64,000 bases of DNA from Candidatus Saccharibacteria bacterium RIFCSPHIGHO2_12_FULL_44_22 (GCA_001790515.1 MGCS01000011.1:48243-112242), one strand, 5' to 3'; numbered from the stretch's first letter, positions 44,253 through 54,661 are shown. Numbers and translations: made by a program. The notes: generated from the sequence alone by a model not told the origin.

Positions 44253-44935
44253 TATTGTCTGTAGCTCCCCTGTGCTTGATCACTGGTGATCTTTCCATGT
44301 TCAATAGTTATCACACGTCGTTGTAATTTATTTACTATCTCAACATTATGCGTTGTTAGCAGTACTGTTGTGCCGTATTTGTTAATTTTTTCTAGCAGCC
44401 GAACAATATCCCAGCTGTGCTTTGGGTCGAGATTACCCGTTGGTTCGTCCGCTATTAAAATCTTTGGTTGGCGCACAACGGCACGTGCAATTGCGACGCG
44501 CTGACGTTCACCACCAGATAATTGATGAGGGAAGTTCTTTTCCTTGCCAGTCAGTCCTACTAGTTCGATTACTTTAGGAACGGTCGTCTTGATCTCGCGG
44601 CCAGTCATGCCAGCGATTTCCAATGCAAAGGCGACATTTTCATACACCGTACGTTGCGGCAGTAGCTTAAAGTCCTGGAATACCACGCCGATTTTACGAC
44701 GCAACAGTGGAATATGCTTGTCTTTGAGCGTGTCGTAGTCGATGCCGCCGACGACAATCTTGCCACTCGTTGGTTTTTCCTCACGAGTCAGCAGCTTAAG
44801 AAGCGTTGACTTACCCGCTCCGCTCGTTCCAACGATGATGACAAACTCTTTCGGTTCTACATGCAAACTGACACGGTTCAGTGCCGGTTTCATGTCTTTA
44901 CCGTAAGTCTTGGTTACCCTATCTAACAGAATCAT
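44252..44935 (-). CDS. ftsE: Cell division ATPase FtsE
   Basis: A 227-residue ABC ATPase with Walker A GTSGAGKST, Q-loop VVFQDFKLLPQ, signature LSGGERQRVAIARA, Walker B ILIADEPTGNLD and H-loop TTHN. It drives conformational change in FtsX to activate cell-wall hydrolases at the septum rather than transport. A TATAAT box lies 10 bp before the ATG. Confidence 0.93.
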   Translation of the reverse strand: MILLDRVTKTYGKDMKPALNRVSLHVEPKEFVIIVGTSGAGKSTLLKLLTREEKPTSGKIVVGGIDYDTLKDKHIPLLRRKIGVVFQDFKLLPQRTVYENVAFALEIAGMTGREIKTTVPKVIELVGLTGKEKNFPHQLSGGERQRVAIARAVVRQPKILIADEPTGNLDPKHSWDIVRLLEKINKYGTTVLLTTHNVEIVNKLQRRVITIEHGKITSDQAQGSYRQ

Positions 44936-45000
44936 TACTATCGATATTATAGCATAAGTTGCATCTGTTCAACCTGAAGCGTCCCGAGACTTAGCTTATT

Positions 45001-46083
45001 CTACTCCCCCATTTGTGATTCGAGGTAGGATTGAATAAAGCCGTCAATCTTGCCGTCTAGCACAGCAGACGGGTCTTTTTCCTCATATTTTGTGCGTGTA
45101 TCCTTGACGAGTGTATAGGGGTGCAGTACGTAGTTTCGTATTTGAGAACCCCAATTAGCCGATTCACCTGCCTGAAGATCGCTGATATTCTCAGCGTGTT
45201 GCTCGGTTTGCAGTTGCGCTAGTTTCGATCGCAAAATCTTCATTGCAGTTTCTTTGTTTTGAAGTTGTGAGCGTTCATTTTGAATCGCGACAACAATATT
45301 TGTCGGCAAGTGTGTAATACGCACTGCACTATCGGTCGTATTCACCGATTGACCACCGTGACCGCCCGCGCGATAGACATCGATCTTCAGATCCTTATCG
45401 TCAATTTTCACAGCGTCGGGCGTATCAATTTGAGGAAGTACCTCAACCAGTGCAAAGCTTGTCTGTCTCAGATTATCACTGTTAAATGGACTTAGCCGTA
45501 CGAGTCGATGAACACCATTCTCGCCTCGCAACTTGCCATACACATATGGACCAGTCAACTCGATCACACTTGTCTTTAATCCGGCTTCATCTCCTGTCGA
45601 TCGTTCAACTTGTGTCGACGATACTCCGGTTTTTTCCGCCCAACGAAGATACATACGTTCTAACATTTCAGCAAAATCCTGGGCATCCGTTCCACCTACT
45701 CCAGCAGTAATACGCAAAATCACATTATGGTCGTCATAGTGTCCGTTAAATAGTAGTTCTTTTTTACGCTCAGCAAATTCATTTTCAAGAGCAGTCACCT
45801 GACCCTCAAATTCAGTTAATAGACTGTCGTCACCCAGTTCCATGAGTTCTATAATATCTGCAGTCTGCGCACGGAGTGTCTCCCACGGTTCAACAACTGC
45901 CGTCACTGCAGCTAGCTGTTTACTCTTTTCTTGAGCGTGCGTCGGATTATTCCAAATCTCTGGCCTCGCCATTTCTTGATCAAGTTGCGTCACTAACAAG
46001 CGCTTATCGTCGATAGACAGCTGATCATACGCTACGTCGATATCATGACGGAGTGTCGTCACGCGTTTTAATAGAGGTTGCAT
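45001..46083 (-). CDS. prfB: Peptide chain release factor 2
   Basis: A 360-residue RF2 recognising UAA and UGA. The codon-recognition SPF motif (VRLSPFNSDN) and catalytic GGQ (GGHGGQSVNTTDSA) are intact. The frame is continuous from the ATG, so the autoregulatory +1 frameshift found in many bacteria is absent. Its presence argues that UGA is a stop in this organism. TACAAT lies 7 bp before the ATG, with no SD. Confidence 0.95.
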   Translation of the reverse strand: MQPLLKRVTTLRHDIDVAYDQLSIDDKRLLVTQLDQEMARPEIWNNPTHAQEKSKQLAAVTAVVEPWETLRAQTADIIELMELGDDSLLTEFEGQVTALENEFAERKKELLFNGHYDDHNVILRITAGVGGTDAQDFAEMLERMYLRWAEKTGVSSTQVERSTGDEAGLKTSVIELTGPYVYGKLRGENGVHRLVRLSPFNSDNLRQTSFALVEVLPQIDTPDAVKIDDKDLKIDVYRAGGHGGQSVNTTDSAVRITHLPTNIVVAIQNERSQLQNKETAMKILRSKLAQLQTEQHAENISDLQAGESANWGSQIRNYVLHPYTLVKDTRTKYEEKDPSAVLDGKIDGFIQSYLESQMGE

Positions 46084-46119
46084 TACTCTTATTGTACCAG
46101 ATCAATCATAGCCACATAG

Positions 46120-47478
46120 CTAGAGGGCGTTCACCGCGGCAATAAATTGATCGCCGCGATCGGCATAATTTTTGAACATACCAAAACTCGCACAAGCAGG
46201 GCTCAGGATTACGACATCACCAGCGTCCGCCCTACTGGCGGCTACCGTCACCACTTCAGTCATAGATACTTGCGACCCAAGGTTAAATGTCAGGACTTGA
46301 TGTATACGAAGTGCCCGCTCAATAGCCGTTGCTTCATCACCAATTGCAATGACACATTTTACATTACCAGCATGAACTGCACTTGCAAGCTTGTCGAACT
46401 GAGCGCCCTTTGATGAACCGCCAAGAATCACTACTTTTGGCTGAGCAAATGCTCGTATCGCAGCCATGCTGCTTCCTGGAGTTGTAGCAATACTATCGTC
46501 GTAATATGAAACACCATTGACGTCCTTTACAAACTTCAAACGATGAGGTAATCCTGTAAATGTCGATAGACCTTCTTGGATAGCCGTGTCATCAACACCA
46601 AACTGCAGTGCGGCGCTGATTGCAGCGCAAGCATTCAACTGGTTGAATTTGCCAGGAATCTGCATCACGTTTGTATGAACTGTCGACACAACAGCCTGAC
46701 CAGGTCGCTGCATGCAGAAAACATCTTTGTCGAGGTATGCCATCGCTATCGATTCATCGCGTGTATTCCGAACGCCATATTGGAATGCACGCCATCGCCA
46801 TTCACGAAGCTGCAAATCGTTTACCTCAAATAACGGTGGCATATCAATAATTTGTTGGTCATAGGTGTTATCGGGCGCATAAAAACAAATATCACCAACC
46901 GACTGATGTCGCCGTATGTTTGCTTTCGCTGTGATATATTCATTCATATCAGCATGCACATCTAAATGGTCAGGTTCCATATGAACAATGACCGCAACCT
47001 GTGGTGACCGCTCTAGATCCCATAACTGAAAACTACTTAGCTCGTATACAACAATGTCCGTTGACTGAATACTAGGAAGCACTTCGAGTGCTGGAATACC
47101 GATATTACCGACAAGGTGAACGGTTTTGCCGCTTGCGCGGAGGATACTCGTGATCAGACTACAAGTTGTTCCTTTTCCCTTGCTACCGGTAACACCGATA
47201 ATCGGCGCCGGACATTTTGCGAAAAATTCATTTGTTGCCGACCATATTTTACCATTTGTTTTAATCTTGTTCGGATTAAGACCGGCCGTACGAATAACCA
47301 AATCAAAGTCTTGCAATAATCCAAACACACCCTCACCCAGAAGTGTTTGTACACCCTCGGGAAGTGGTTTTGACGGGACGGCGTTCTGGTCAACGATCGT
47401 TATGGCGTACCCTTGCTCAGCCCAATAGCGATAGCTTTCTTGACCTTCCATTCCATATCCAGCAATTGCAATCTTCAT
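46120..47478 (-). CDS. murD: UDP-MurNAc-L-alanine:D-glutamate ligase MurD
   Basis: Adds D-Glu to UDP-MurNAc-L-Ala in the cytoplasm. 452 residues with an N-terminal nucleotide-sugar domain (IAGYGMEGQESYRYW), the ATP loop GVTGSKGKGTT, the central HMEPDHLDVH motif and the C-terminal domain beginning around DDSIATTPGSSMAAI. It lies outside the dcw cluster. TATAGT is 7 bp before the ATG. Confidence 0.93.
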   Translation of the reverse strand: MKIAIAGYGMEGQESYRYWAEQGYAITIVDQNAVPSKPLPEGVQTLLGEGVFGLLQDFDLVIRTAGLNPNKIKTNGKIWSATNEFFAKCPAPIIGVTGSKGKGTTCSLITSILRASGKTVHLVGNIGIPALEVLPSIQSTDIVVYELSSFQLWDLERSPQVAVIVHMEPDHLDVHADMNEYITAKANIRRHQSVGDICFYAPDNTYDQQIIDMPPLFEVNDLQLREWRWRAFQYGVRNTRDESIAMAYLDKDVFCMQRPGQAVVSTVHTNVMQIPGKFNQLNACAAISAALQFGVDDTAIQEGLSTFTGLPHRLKFVKDVNGVSYYDDSIATTPGSSMAAIRAFAQPKVVILGGSSKGAQFDKLASAVHAGNVKCVIAIGDEATAIERALRIHQVLTFNLGSQVSMTEVVTVAASRADAGDVVILSPACASFGMFKNYADRGDQFIAAVNAL

Positions 47479-47525
47479 ACTTGTTACTATACTCCCCGTT
47501 GATCAAAACGTACTAAAAATAATGA

Positions 47526-48818
47526 TTATTGACGAGCTTGAGCGAACAATGTATCAAGCTTGTCGTTTAACTCGACTATATCACTTCGTTCACCACTACT
47601 TACGCCTGCAAGTACGGTAGTGTCGTGTGTGATAAATTCACGTGCGGTCGAAATCATACAGTCACGCGAAGTGCCCGTAATCGAATCTGGAACCTTCTCG
47701 TAGTCTTTGACAACACCGTCGGCAAAATAACGGTTTGTATAAAAATTACTGATTTGCGCAACGGTCTGTGCGCCCATTTGATGACGCCCGAGTGCGTATG
47801 ATTTTGCCGCTGCAATTTCGTTTTCGGTAATCTTACCATCTAAAACGTGCTTCAGTTCTCGAACAATAATATCGAATAGCGCGCCCGATGTCTCTAGATT
47901 CACTTGACCACCAAAATCCCAGCTGCTGTCATGGAATCCGACGGACGTGTCGCTAAACATACCGTACGCAAGTCCTTTTTTACGTGCAGAACCATAAATA
48001 CGTGAATGCATAGTGCCCGTCAAAATATGATCAAGACAATTCATTGCGTCTGATTCCTCGTCAGTAAGTTCACGCGGGATCACCATCGACAGTGCAAAAG
48101 TTAAATTTGATGCTTCCTTGCGGCGGATCAAAGTTGGCTTTGCAGATTTGAACTCATCATGAGGAGCGTCAAAACGTTCACCCGCTGCAAGCTCCCAGTC
48201 ATCCAACTGTCGTTTGATCTCCGCTTTGCGACCAGCTAGTTTACCGGCAATAACAAATCGCATGTTATTGCTTGTATGTGTCCGTGCATGATGCTCTTTG
48301 ATGTCCTTTAGTGCGACATTTGGAATCGTCTTGAGACGTTGGTTAAATGTATACACATCTTCACCAAGCAACTGTTGAACTTTTGGCCATAGTACACGGT
48401 TATGATTATTTAGGTACCCTGTTAATTCACTCTTAACATTACCCTTCTCCGCCTCTAATTCTTCACCATTGAATTTTGGCTGACAGATCGATACACGCTG
48501 TAAATCAAAAATTCGTTCCCATTCAAAATCTGCACAGTCAGCAACATATACCATCGACATATCGCTTGTATATGCGTTGTGATAGGCACCATTTTTCGTA
48601 AACTCCGATTCAAAATCATGTTCGTTTTTGAATCGAGCATTTGCACCAAAGGCCATATGCTCCATGATGTGCGCAGTTTCATAAATATCTTTATGTGCAA
48701 CATACCGGTTACCAGCGCGAAACTGGAACTGAAAACTCATTACTGTTGCACCTGGTACATCGATCAGCAGACCGCGGGCACCATTTTTTAACCGCACTTC
48801 TTCGACAGTGTGCTTCAT
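47526..48818 (-). CDS. M16-family zinc metallopeptidase
   Basis: A 430-residue peptidase with the inverted zinc motif H50-I-M-E53-H54 (AHIMEHMAFG) and the distal acidic ligand region EELEAEKGNVKSEL. The second M16 half (about 220-430) lacks a metal site, as usual. It has no signal peptide. It is 18 bp downstream of secA with an SD (GAGGAAA), so it is co-transcribed with the translocase; a role in signal-peptide or precursor turnover would fit but is inferred. Confidence 0.88.
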   Translation of the reverse strand: MKHTVEEVRLKNGARGLLIDVPGATVMSFQFQFRAGNRYVAHKDIYETAHIMEHMAFGANARFKNEHDFESEFTKNGAYHNAYTSDMSMVYVADCADFEWERIFDLQRVSICQPKFNGEELEAEKGNVKSELTGYLNNHNRVLWPKVQQLLGEDVYTFNQRLKTIPNVALKDIKEHHARTHTSNNMRFVIAGKLAGRKAEIKRQLDDWELAAGERFDAPHDEFKSAKPTLIRRKEASNLTFALSMVIPRELTDEESDAMNCLDHILTGTMHSRIYGSARKKGLAYGMFSDTSVGFHDSSWDFGGQVNLETSGALFDIIVRELKHVLDGKITENEIAAAKSYALGRHQMGAQTVAQISNFYTNRYFADGVVKDYEKVPDSITGTSRDCMISTAREFITHDTTVLAGVSSGERSDIVELNDKLDTLFAQARQ

Positions 48819-48836
48819 GTTATTTCCTCACTCCGT

Positions 48837-51461
48837 CTATTTACGGTTCTTTTTACGGTTCTGTCGCTGTGCCTTTTTCTTTTTGCGCGCGTCATTCTTT
48901 ACTTTGCCCGTTTCGGCAACCGTTTTAGCCTTTTTGATTGATCCAAAATCATCATCACGATTATCTTCGCCACCCGTTATCTCATTCACGCCTTTTTCAA
49001 CAGCATCTTCGGCCAATTTTGTTAGTTCCGTCGAAAACTCGTCAGACGTCTGAATCGTAACATCGCTTGGGCGAACATGCATGACTTCACGAAGCACTTC
49101 ATCACGAAGTGTTGCTTGCAAGCTTTCAAACAATTTCTGTGATTCTGATCGATATTCTACAAGTGGATCACGCTGCCCGACACTTCGCCAATGAATTCCT
49201 TCGCGAAGATGTTGCATGTTCTCTAGGTGTTGCATCCATAGCGTATCAAGCACTGTTAAATACACCTGCCGTTCAACTTGACGAATAATTTCAGTCGTCA
49301 ACTCTTTTTCCTTGTCGCTGTACAGTGTCGAAACAGCTTCTTTTGCAGCATCGAAACGAAGTTTATCTTTCTTGATAAGACCAATCTCAGCGATCTTCTT
49401 CTCATCAATTGGAAAAACTGCCTTGAATTCTTCGGCGAAGTTTTTGTTATTCTTTGCTGGAACAATAACTAGTTCGCGAACTTTCTCTTCGAGCAATTTC
49501 TGTACTTCAGGCTTGATGTCATCACCTTCCAAAATTCGGCGACGGATAACATAGACAACACGGCGATGACGATTGATGACATTGTCGTATTGCACGACGT
49601 TCTTTCGGGTATCGTAGTTGTAGCCCTCGACCCGCTTTTGCGCTGACTCAAGGGTACGCGATACGGCCTTGTTCTGAATTGGCGTCTCTTCATCAACACC
49701 TAGGCGATCCATCAGGCTAGCAATTCGCTCGCCCTGGAAAATTCGCATCAGGTCATCCTCGGTTGATACGTAAAACTGTGTCTCGCCAGGATCGCCTTGA
49801 CGTCCACCACGGCCACGTAGCTGATTATCAATACGGCGTGATTCATGTCGTTCAGACCCAATAACAACAAGTCCACCAAGATCTTTTACGCCATCACCCA
49901 ACTTGATATCAGTACCACGACCAGCGATGTTAGTAGCTAATGTTACCGCACCTTTTTGACCAGCTTTATCAACAATCGCCGCTTCGCGCTCGTTGTTCTT
50001 AGCATTCAATAATTCGTATTTTACGCCTTCTTTGTCAAGGTAATTAGCAATCAATTCATTTTTTGCAATCGACGCACTACCGACAAGAACTGGTCGTCCA
50101 GCCGCGTTATGCTCTTTGATAGCATCAGCCACTGCCTTTAGCTTGCCCTTTTCGGTCTTAAAAATAAGATCTTCTTTGTCAACACGAGTAATCGGACGGT
50201 TTGGCGGTACTTGAACAACATCCAAACTGTAAATTTGCTGGAATTCTTCGGCTTCGGTAAATGCCGTACCTGTCATCCCTGACAGTTTATTATACAGACG
50301 GAAGTAATTCTGGAACGATACTGTCGCTAGTGTCATACTTTCTTGTAATACCGGCACTTTTTCTTTTGCCTCAATCGCCTGGTGAAGCCCTTCATTATAG
50401 CGACGACCCTGCATCAAACGACCCGTGTGTTCATCAACGATAATCACTTCGCCGTCATTTGTTACGACATAGTCTTTGTCACGCTTAAATAATGTCTGCG
50501 CCTTTAGTGCCTGATCCATGTGATACACCGAGCGAACGTATTCTGGTGTATAGAGATTCTTGATGCCAAGCATTTTTTGCACTTTTTCAACGCCATCGTC
50601 AGTCAACGCGACACTGCGACGCTTTTCGTCTAACGTAAAGTCTTCATCAACCAATCGCGCAGCAACCTTTGCAAATTGCAGATAATTGTCCGGGTTTTCA
50701 GCCGCTGGCGCGCTGATGATAAGTGGCGTTCGAGCCTCATCAATCAAAATTGAGTCGACCTCATCCACAATCGCAAAATTGAGTGTTCGCTGACGCAAAT
50801 CATTGACTTCATTGACCATGTTGTCACGCAAGTAGTCAAATCCAAATTCATTATTCGTGCCATATGTAATATCAGCGGCATACGCTTCTTTACGAGTTGC
50901 TGGTCGCAGTTTGCGCATACGAGCATCTTCGTGGAGGTCATTATCGTATGTTTTGTCATAGATAAATGACGCATCATTAATAATCACACCAGTTGACAGA
51001 CCTAGAAAATCAAATAACTCACCATTCCAGCTAGCATCACGCTGCGCTAGATAATCATTGACCGTCACAACATGCACACCTTTGCCGTCGAGCGCATTCA
51101 AGTAGCTTGGAAGCGTAGCCATTAATGTCTTACCTTCACCAGTTTTAAGCTCGGCAACGTCACCGTCATGTAGTACCATGCCACCCATCAACTGTACGTC
51201 AAAATGTCGCATTCCCAGTACGCGATCGCTTGCTTCGCGGACTAACGCAAACGCATCGGGCAGAATACTATCGAGCGTTGTACCTTTCTTGGCAAGCCTT
51301 TTTTGCAAGACTTCCGTCTGCTTTTTCAAGTCTGTTTTGCTCATTTTTTTATAAGTGTCGCTCAACGCATTCACTGCTTCGACGCGCTTTTCGAGACCTT
51401 TTAAAAGCCGCTTTTGCGGATCACCAAATACCTTCGTTAACACCTTTTGTCGACTGACCAT
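48837..51461 (-). CDS. secA: Preprotein translocase ATPase SecA
   Basis: An 874-residue motor that pushes unfolded proteins through SecYEG. Walker A is GEGKTLMATLPSYL, DEAD-type motif is VDEVDSILIDEARTP, and the second helicase half carries GRGTDIKLG and QLRGRGGRQGDPG. The basic C-terminus lacks the Cys-rich zinc/SecB-binding motif. I start at ATG 51461 (MVSRQKVL), with AAGG 8 nt upstream; the longer frame would start at TTG 51482 within the SD region. Promoter TATACT at 51510-51515. Confidence 0.95.
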   Translation of the reverse strand: MVSRQKVLTKVFGDPQKRLLKGLEKRVEAVNALSDTYKKMSKTDLKKQTEVLQKRLAKKGTTLDSILPDAFALVREASDRVLGMRHFDVQLMGGMVLHDGDVAELKTGEGKTLMATLPSYLNALDGKGVHVVTVNDYLAQRDASWNGELFDFLGLSTGVIINDASFIYDKTYDNDLHEDARMRKLRPATRKEAYAADITYGTNNEFGFDYLRDNMVNEVNDLRQRTLNFAIVDEVDSILIDEARTPLIISAPAAENPDNYLQFAKVAARLVDEDFTLDEKRRSVALTDDGVEKVQKMLGIKNLYTPEYVRSVYHMDQALKAQTLFKRDKDYVVTNDGEVIIVDEHTGRLMQGRRYNEGLHQAIEAKEKVPVLQESMTLATVSFQNYFRLYNKLSGMTGTAFTEAEEFQQIYSLDVVQVPPNRPITRVDKEDLIFKTEKGKLKAVADAIKEHNAAGRPVLVGSASIAKNELIANYLDKEGVKYELLNAKNNEREAAIVDKAGQKGAVTLATNIAGRGTDIKLGDGVKDLGGLVVIGSERHESRRIDNQLRGRGGRQGDPGETQFYVSTEDDLMRIFQGERIASLMDRLGVDEETPIQNKAVSRTLESAQKRVEGYNYDTRKNVVQYDNVINRHRRVVYVIRRRILEGDDIKPEVQKLLEEKVRELVIVPAKNNKNFAEEFKAVFPIDEKKIAEIGLIKKDKLRFDAAKEAVSTLYSDKEKELTTEIIRQVERQVYLTVLDTLWMQHLENMQHLREGIHWRSVGQRDPLVEYRSESQKLFESLQATLRDEVLREVMHVRPSDVTIQTSDEFSTELTKLAEDAVEKGVNEITGGEDNRDDDFGSIKKAKTVAETGKVKNDARKKKKAQRQNRKKNRK

Positions 51462-51560
51462 AGTAAAACCCTTACTCCTCAAGAAACTGTCTGAAATTAT
51501 CTATGGTTTAGTATACCCTTTTTCACCAGAACTTAAAAGGGCTTAGCTGATATATCTAAA

Positions 51561-51584
51561 GGGCTGTGCGTTATAGCACAGCCC
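51561..51584 (-). terminator. Terminator after the hibernation-factor gene
   Basis: A 9-bp GC-rich stem (GGGCTGTGC) with a 6-nt loop, then TTTAG. It separates this gene from the secA promoter. Confidence 0.75.
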
Positions 51585-51608
51585 CAATTTTGTTGTCAAA
51601 TAATACTA

Positions 51609-51983
51609 CTACGATGCTTCGCGTGCATAACTTCGTTTAAATCGTGCCAAAACTCCACGTCGTCCAACATGAGGAATACTGTTTTCCTTATATTTATGAA
51701 GTTGTGCAACAATCTTTGCCTCAACAATATCGAGAGCTGCCAGTACATTCACCGTCGAATCTTTAGCGGTGATTGTTTTATCTGGAATGTGCATAATGAC
51801 TTCTGCCTCATACTTGTTTGCGTGATCTTTATTGACTTGCCGTAGTTTTACCTCGGCAGTAGCGCTTTTGCGAGCGTGGCGCGGCAGGTAGCGATCGAGT
51901 CGTCCGATCTTCTTGATAACATACCTTTTGGTTGTTTCATCCAGATCGAATTTGACTCCAGTTATGTTGATTGAGTTAATCAT
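51609..51983 (-). CDS. Ribosome hibernation factor (S30AE/HPF short form)
   Basis: A 124-residue S30AE-domain protein (NSINITGVKFDLDE, YEAEVIMHIPDKTITAKDST, LDIVEAKIVAQLHKYKE). It binds the 30S decoding site and inactivates ribosomes in stress or stationary phase. It lacks the C-terminal dimerisation domain of long HPF, so it is the short or RaiA-like type. Strong SD AAGGAGG; own terminator. Confidence 0.9.
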   Translation of the reverse strand: MINSINITGVKFDLDETTKRYVIKKIGRLDRYLPRHARKSATAEVKLRQVNKDHANKYEAEVIMHIPDKTITAKDSTVNVLAALDIVEAKIVAQLHKYKENSIPHVGRRGVLARFKRSYAREAS

Positions 51984-52068
51984 TCGCTATCCTCCTTGGT
52001 TAGTACCCGTTCGGTTTAGTACTTATTAGTATAGCAAATAGTAGACACTAGCGCGAATACAACCATTA

Positions 52069-53319
52069 TTAAATCCAATCACGGCTACCAAGATATGGGC
52101 GTAATACTTCCGGTACGGTCAATGTTCCGTCTGCATTCTGGAAGTGTTCAATAATCGTAACTAGCGAACGAGCAAGTGACACAGCAGTGCCGTTTAGCGT
52201 ATGAAGCGTCTCGACCGTACCGTCTTTTCGACGCACCCGAATATTGAGATTACGTGCCTGAAAATCAGTACAGTTTGAACAACTTGTTAGTTCGCGGTAC
52301 ATTTCATCGACAGGCGACCAATATTCAATGTCATATTTCTTTGCTGCGGGCGCACCCAAATCACCACTTGCGATGTTTATTACATGATATGGAATCCCAA
52401 TGGATTGCCATAGTTCTTCTTCGATTTCGCGAATGGTTTCGTGCATCGCTTCACTCTGTTGCGGTGTCGTAAAGGCGTACATTTCTAATTTATTAAACTG
52501 ATGAACACGGAACAATCCGCGCGCATGCTTGCCGTATGTACCCGCCTCTTTGCGATAGCAAGGACTGAGCCCGACATACATAAGCGGCAATTTATCTTCG
52601 TCAATAATTTCGTCCGCGTGATATCCTGTTAATGGCATTTCTGCTGTCGCGATGAGTGACAAATCCTCGCCTTCAATAAAGTATTCATCACTCTGACTAT
52701 CAGAACGTGGCGCAAATCCTGTCCCAGTTGCAATTCGACCATTCACCATATTCGGCACGGTCATATAAGTAAAGCCTTTTTTCGTCACAAAATCGAGTGC
52801 GTACTGCGTAATTGCGTTTTCAAGTAAGGCTAAGTCACCTTTTAAATAATAGAACTTTGCACCAGCTACCTTTGCGCCGCGCTCAAAGTCGACCCAGTCG
52901 CGCTTTGTCGCAAAATCAAGATGATCAATCGCACCGCTCGTGTGTTCACCCCACTGTTTTATCTCGACGCTATCCTCTTCGTCGCCGATCGGAACATCGG
53001 GTTTGATAGCATTTGGAATCCCCCACATTAATTTCGTATACAATTCATCAAGTTCTTTGTAGGTCAATTCAAGCGAGGCGATTTCTGTTTTCAAAACCCG
53101 CCCACGCTCAATCTGCTCTTGGTCGGGTTTACCCTGTGCCTTTTTCATGACATCCGCAATACTATTGCGTTCGGTTCGCAAAACATCCATCTTTTGCTGC
53201 ACATCACGACGCTGCTCGTCGACGGTCAATACGTGATGCACATCGACGTCATACCCTTTTTGCCTAGAGAACTCTTTAACGGTATCTGGATTTTCGCGGA
53301 TATAACGGATGTCTAACAT
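52069..53319 (-). CDS. serS: Seryl-tRNA synthetase
   Basis: A 416-residue class II synthetase. N-terminal coiled-coil arm (about 30-105) binds the long variable arm of tRNA-Ser; motif 2 is around GLSPCYRKEAGTYGKHARGL with FRVHQFNKLEMYAF, and motif 3 is LNGTAVSLARSLVTIIE. Length is normal. TACAAT is 6 bp before the ATG (53326-53331), with no SD, so the mRNA is probably leaderless. Confidence 0.96.
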   Translation of the reverse strand: MLDIRYIRENPDTVKEFSRQKGYDVDVHHVLTVDEQRRDVQQKMDVLRTERNSIADVMKKAQGKPDQEQIERGRVLKTEIASLELTYKELDELYTKLMWGIPNAIKPDVPIGDEEDSVEIKQWGEHTSGAIDHLDFATKRDWVDFERGAKVAGAKFYYLKGDLALLENAITQYALDFVTKKGFTYMTVPNMVNGRIATGTGFAPRSDSQSDEYFIEGEDLSLIATAEMPLTGYHADEIIDEDKLPLMYVGLSPCYRKEAGTYGKHARGLFRVHQFNKLEMYAFTTPQQSEAMHETIREIEEELWQSIGIPYHVINIASGDLGAPAAKKYDIEYWSPVDEMYRELTSCSNCTDFQARNLNIRVRRKDGTVETLHTLNGTAVSLARSLVTIIEHFQNADGTLTVPEVLRPYLGSRDWI

Positions 53320-53336
53320 AGTTCTATTGTACCAAA

Positions 53337-53362
53337 AACCGCCTCATTTTCAGAGACGGTTT
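53337..53362 (-). terminator. Terminator of the PadR-PspC-ABC operon
   Basis: Minus-strand stem AACCGtCTC with GAGgCGGTT and a run of five T, directly before the serS promoter. Confidence 0.75.
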
Positions 53363-53383
53363 TCAAATAAGATACTATCCGGC

Positions 53384-54661
53384 TTATTCTGTACGCAGTG
53401 CTTCAATAGGATCAAGTCGCGCCGCTTTTCGGGCAGGTAAGATACCCGCGCCGATCGACACCAACATCAGACCGACAATAACTGCAACAAACGACCATGG
53501 TTCGAATATCAGAAGATTCGTATCATCACCCAAATTCAGTGTATCCCGAATCCATGGATTTGCTGCCGTACCAGCAATAAATGCTAGTCCAGAACCAAGC
53601 GCACCACCCAAAAATCCGATCCATGCAGCTTCGAATTTAAACAGACGACCCACATCGCGGCGTCGCATTCCAAGCGCCTTCATCAATCCAATTTGCTGCG
53701 TTCGCTCTAAAACACTAATATATTGAGTATTGATAATCCCAAATATTGATGTCAGCACCGCTAGTGCACCAAATCCTATTAAAATGCCCTGGAGAACATT
53801 AATGAACTGGAAAATAAATCCCATTAGATCTTCGGCAGTTTGCGCCTCATAACCCTGACTATTGATTGCAGTCTTAATGTCCTGAACCTTGCTCTCCGAT
53901 ATGGCTGTCACGGTCGCACCCGTATAGGCATTTTCATTCGGTGTACCAGCTTGGCTATATTGATACAGCTCTTTTACTATATCTTTATTTAGCTGCAGAC
54001 CTGCCGAACCACCGATCGATGCCAGTGCAGATTCTCCCACAACGCCAACAACTTTCAATGTTACAACTTTATCTGGAGCTCCAAGCGTTGCCCCGTCAAC
54101 TGCGACAGTGACATTCTGGCCTATCGCGGCGGAGTTATCCACAAATCCCAGCACCTCACGAAACGCCTCTGGTATAACGACGTCATTCGCACCCATTGTG
54201 TCGCCATTTCCTGCTACGTATTCCTGCTTCAGAGTACTTGTAAACGATTCAATACTTGCCTGGTATTTCTTCTGCCCTTCACGCGTAACGTATTTCGCGC
54301 TCACATTATATACAGGCGTTATATCTTCGACACCATCAATTTTTTCGATTTTATCAATATCTGATTGCTGTAGTAATTTTAGACTAAATCCACCGCCATA
54401 CGATATCGAAGGATCCTCGCTGTATTCTTTGGGTTTTGAAGAATCAGATTGATCATCTTGTTTTGGCTGCACGTACAATTCCAAAACATTCGTGTTGCTC
54501 GCCACGATATCTTGAGCATATTGCCGCCCGCCCGCACCAGCAGCAAGACTTAATATGATCGTAAATGCACCGACACCAATAGCAAGGCTCGTTAATAACG
54601 TCCTCGCCTTTGCGTTTCGCAGGCTACGGCCGGCGCGTCGAATTGTGTCTGTTACTTTCAT
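53384..54661 (-). CDS. MacB-like ABC transporter permease
   Basis: A 425-residue permease of the MacB/FtsX superfamily: one helix at about 20-42, a large extracytoplasmic domain (about 45-290), three C-terminal helices (about 295-320, 345-370, 385-405), and the terminal sequence ARKAARLDPIEALRTE. Such mechanotransmission transporters export peptides or lipoproteins, or signal antibiotic stress. It overlaps its ATPase gene by ATGA. Confidence 0.9.
   Translation of the reverse strand: MKVTDTIRRAGRSLRNAKARTLLTSLAIGVGAFTIILSLAAGAGGRQYAQDIVASNTNVLELYVQPKQDDQSDSSKPKEYSEDPSISYGGGFSLKLLQQSDIDKIEKIDGVEDITPVYNVSAKYVTREGQKKYQASIESFTSTLKQEYVAGNGDTMGANDVVIPEAFREVLGFVDNSAAIGQNVTVAVDGATLGAPDKVVTLKVVGVVGESALASIGGSAGLQLNKDIVKELYQYSQAGTPNENAYTGATVTAISESKVQDIKTAINSQGYEAQTAEDLMGFIFQFINVLQGILIGFGALAVLTSIFGIINTQYISVLERTQQIGLMKALGMRRRDVGRLFKFEAAWIGFLGGALGSGLAFIAGTAANPWIRDTLNLGDDTNLLIFEPWSFVAVIVGLMLVSIGAGILPARKAARLDPIEALRTE

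Noticed and set aside
45001..46083. Programmed frameshift in prfB
   Set aside because: The frame is continuous from the ATG, with no internal TGA near codon 25.
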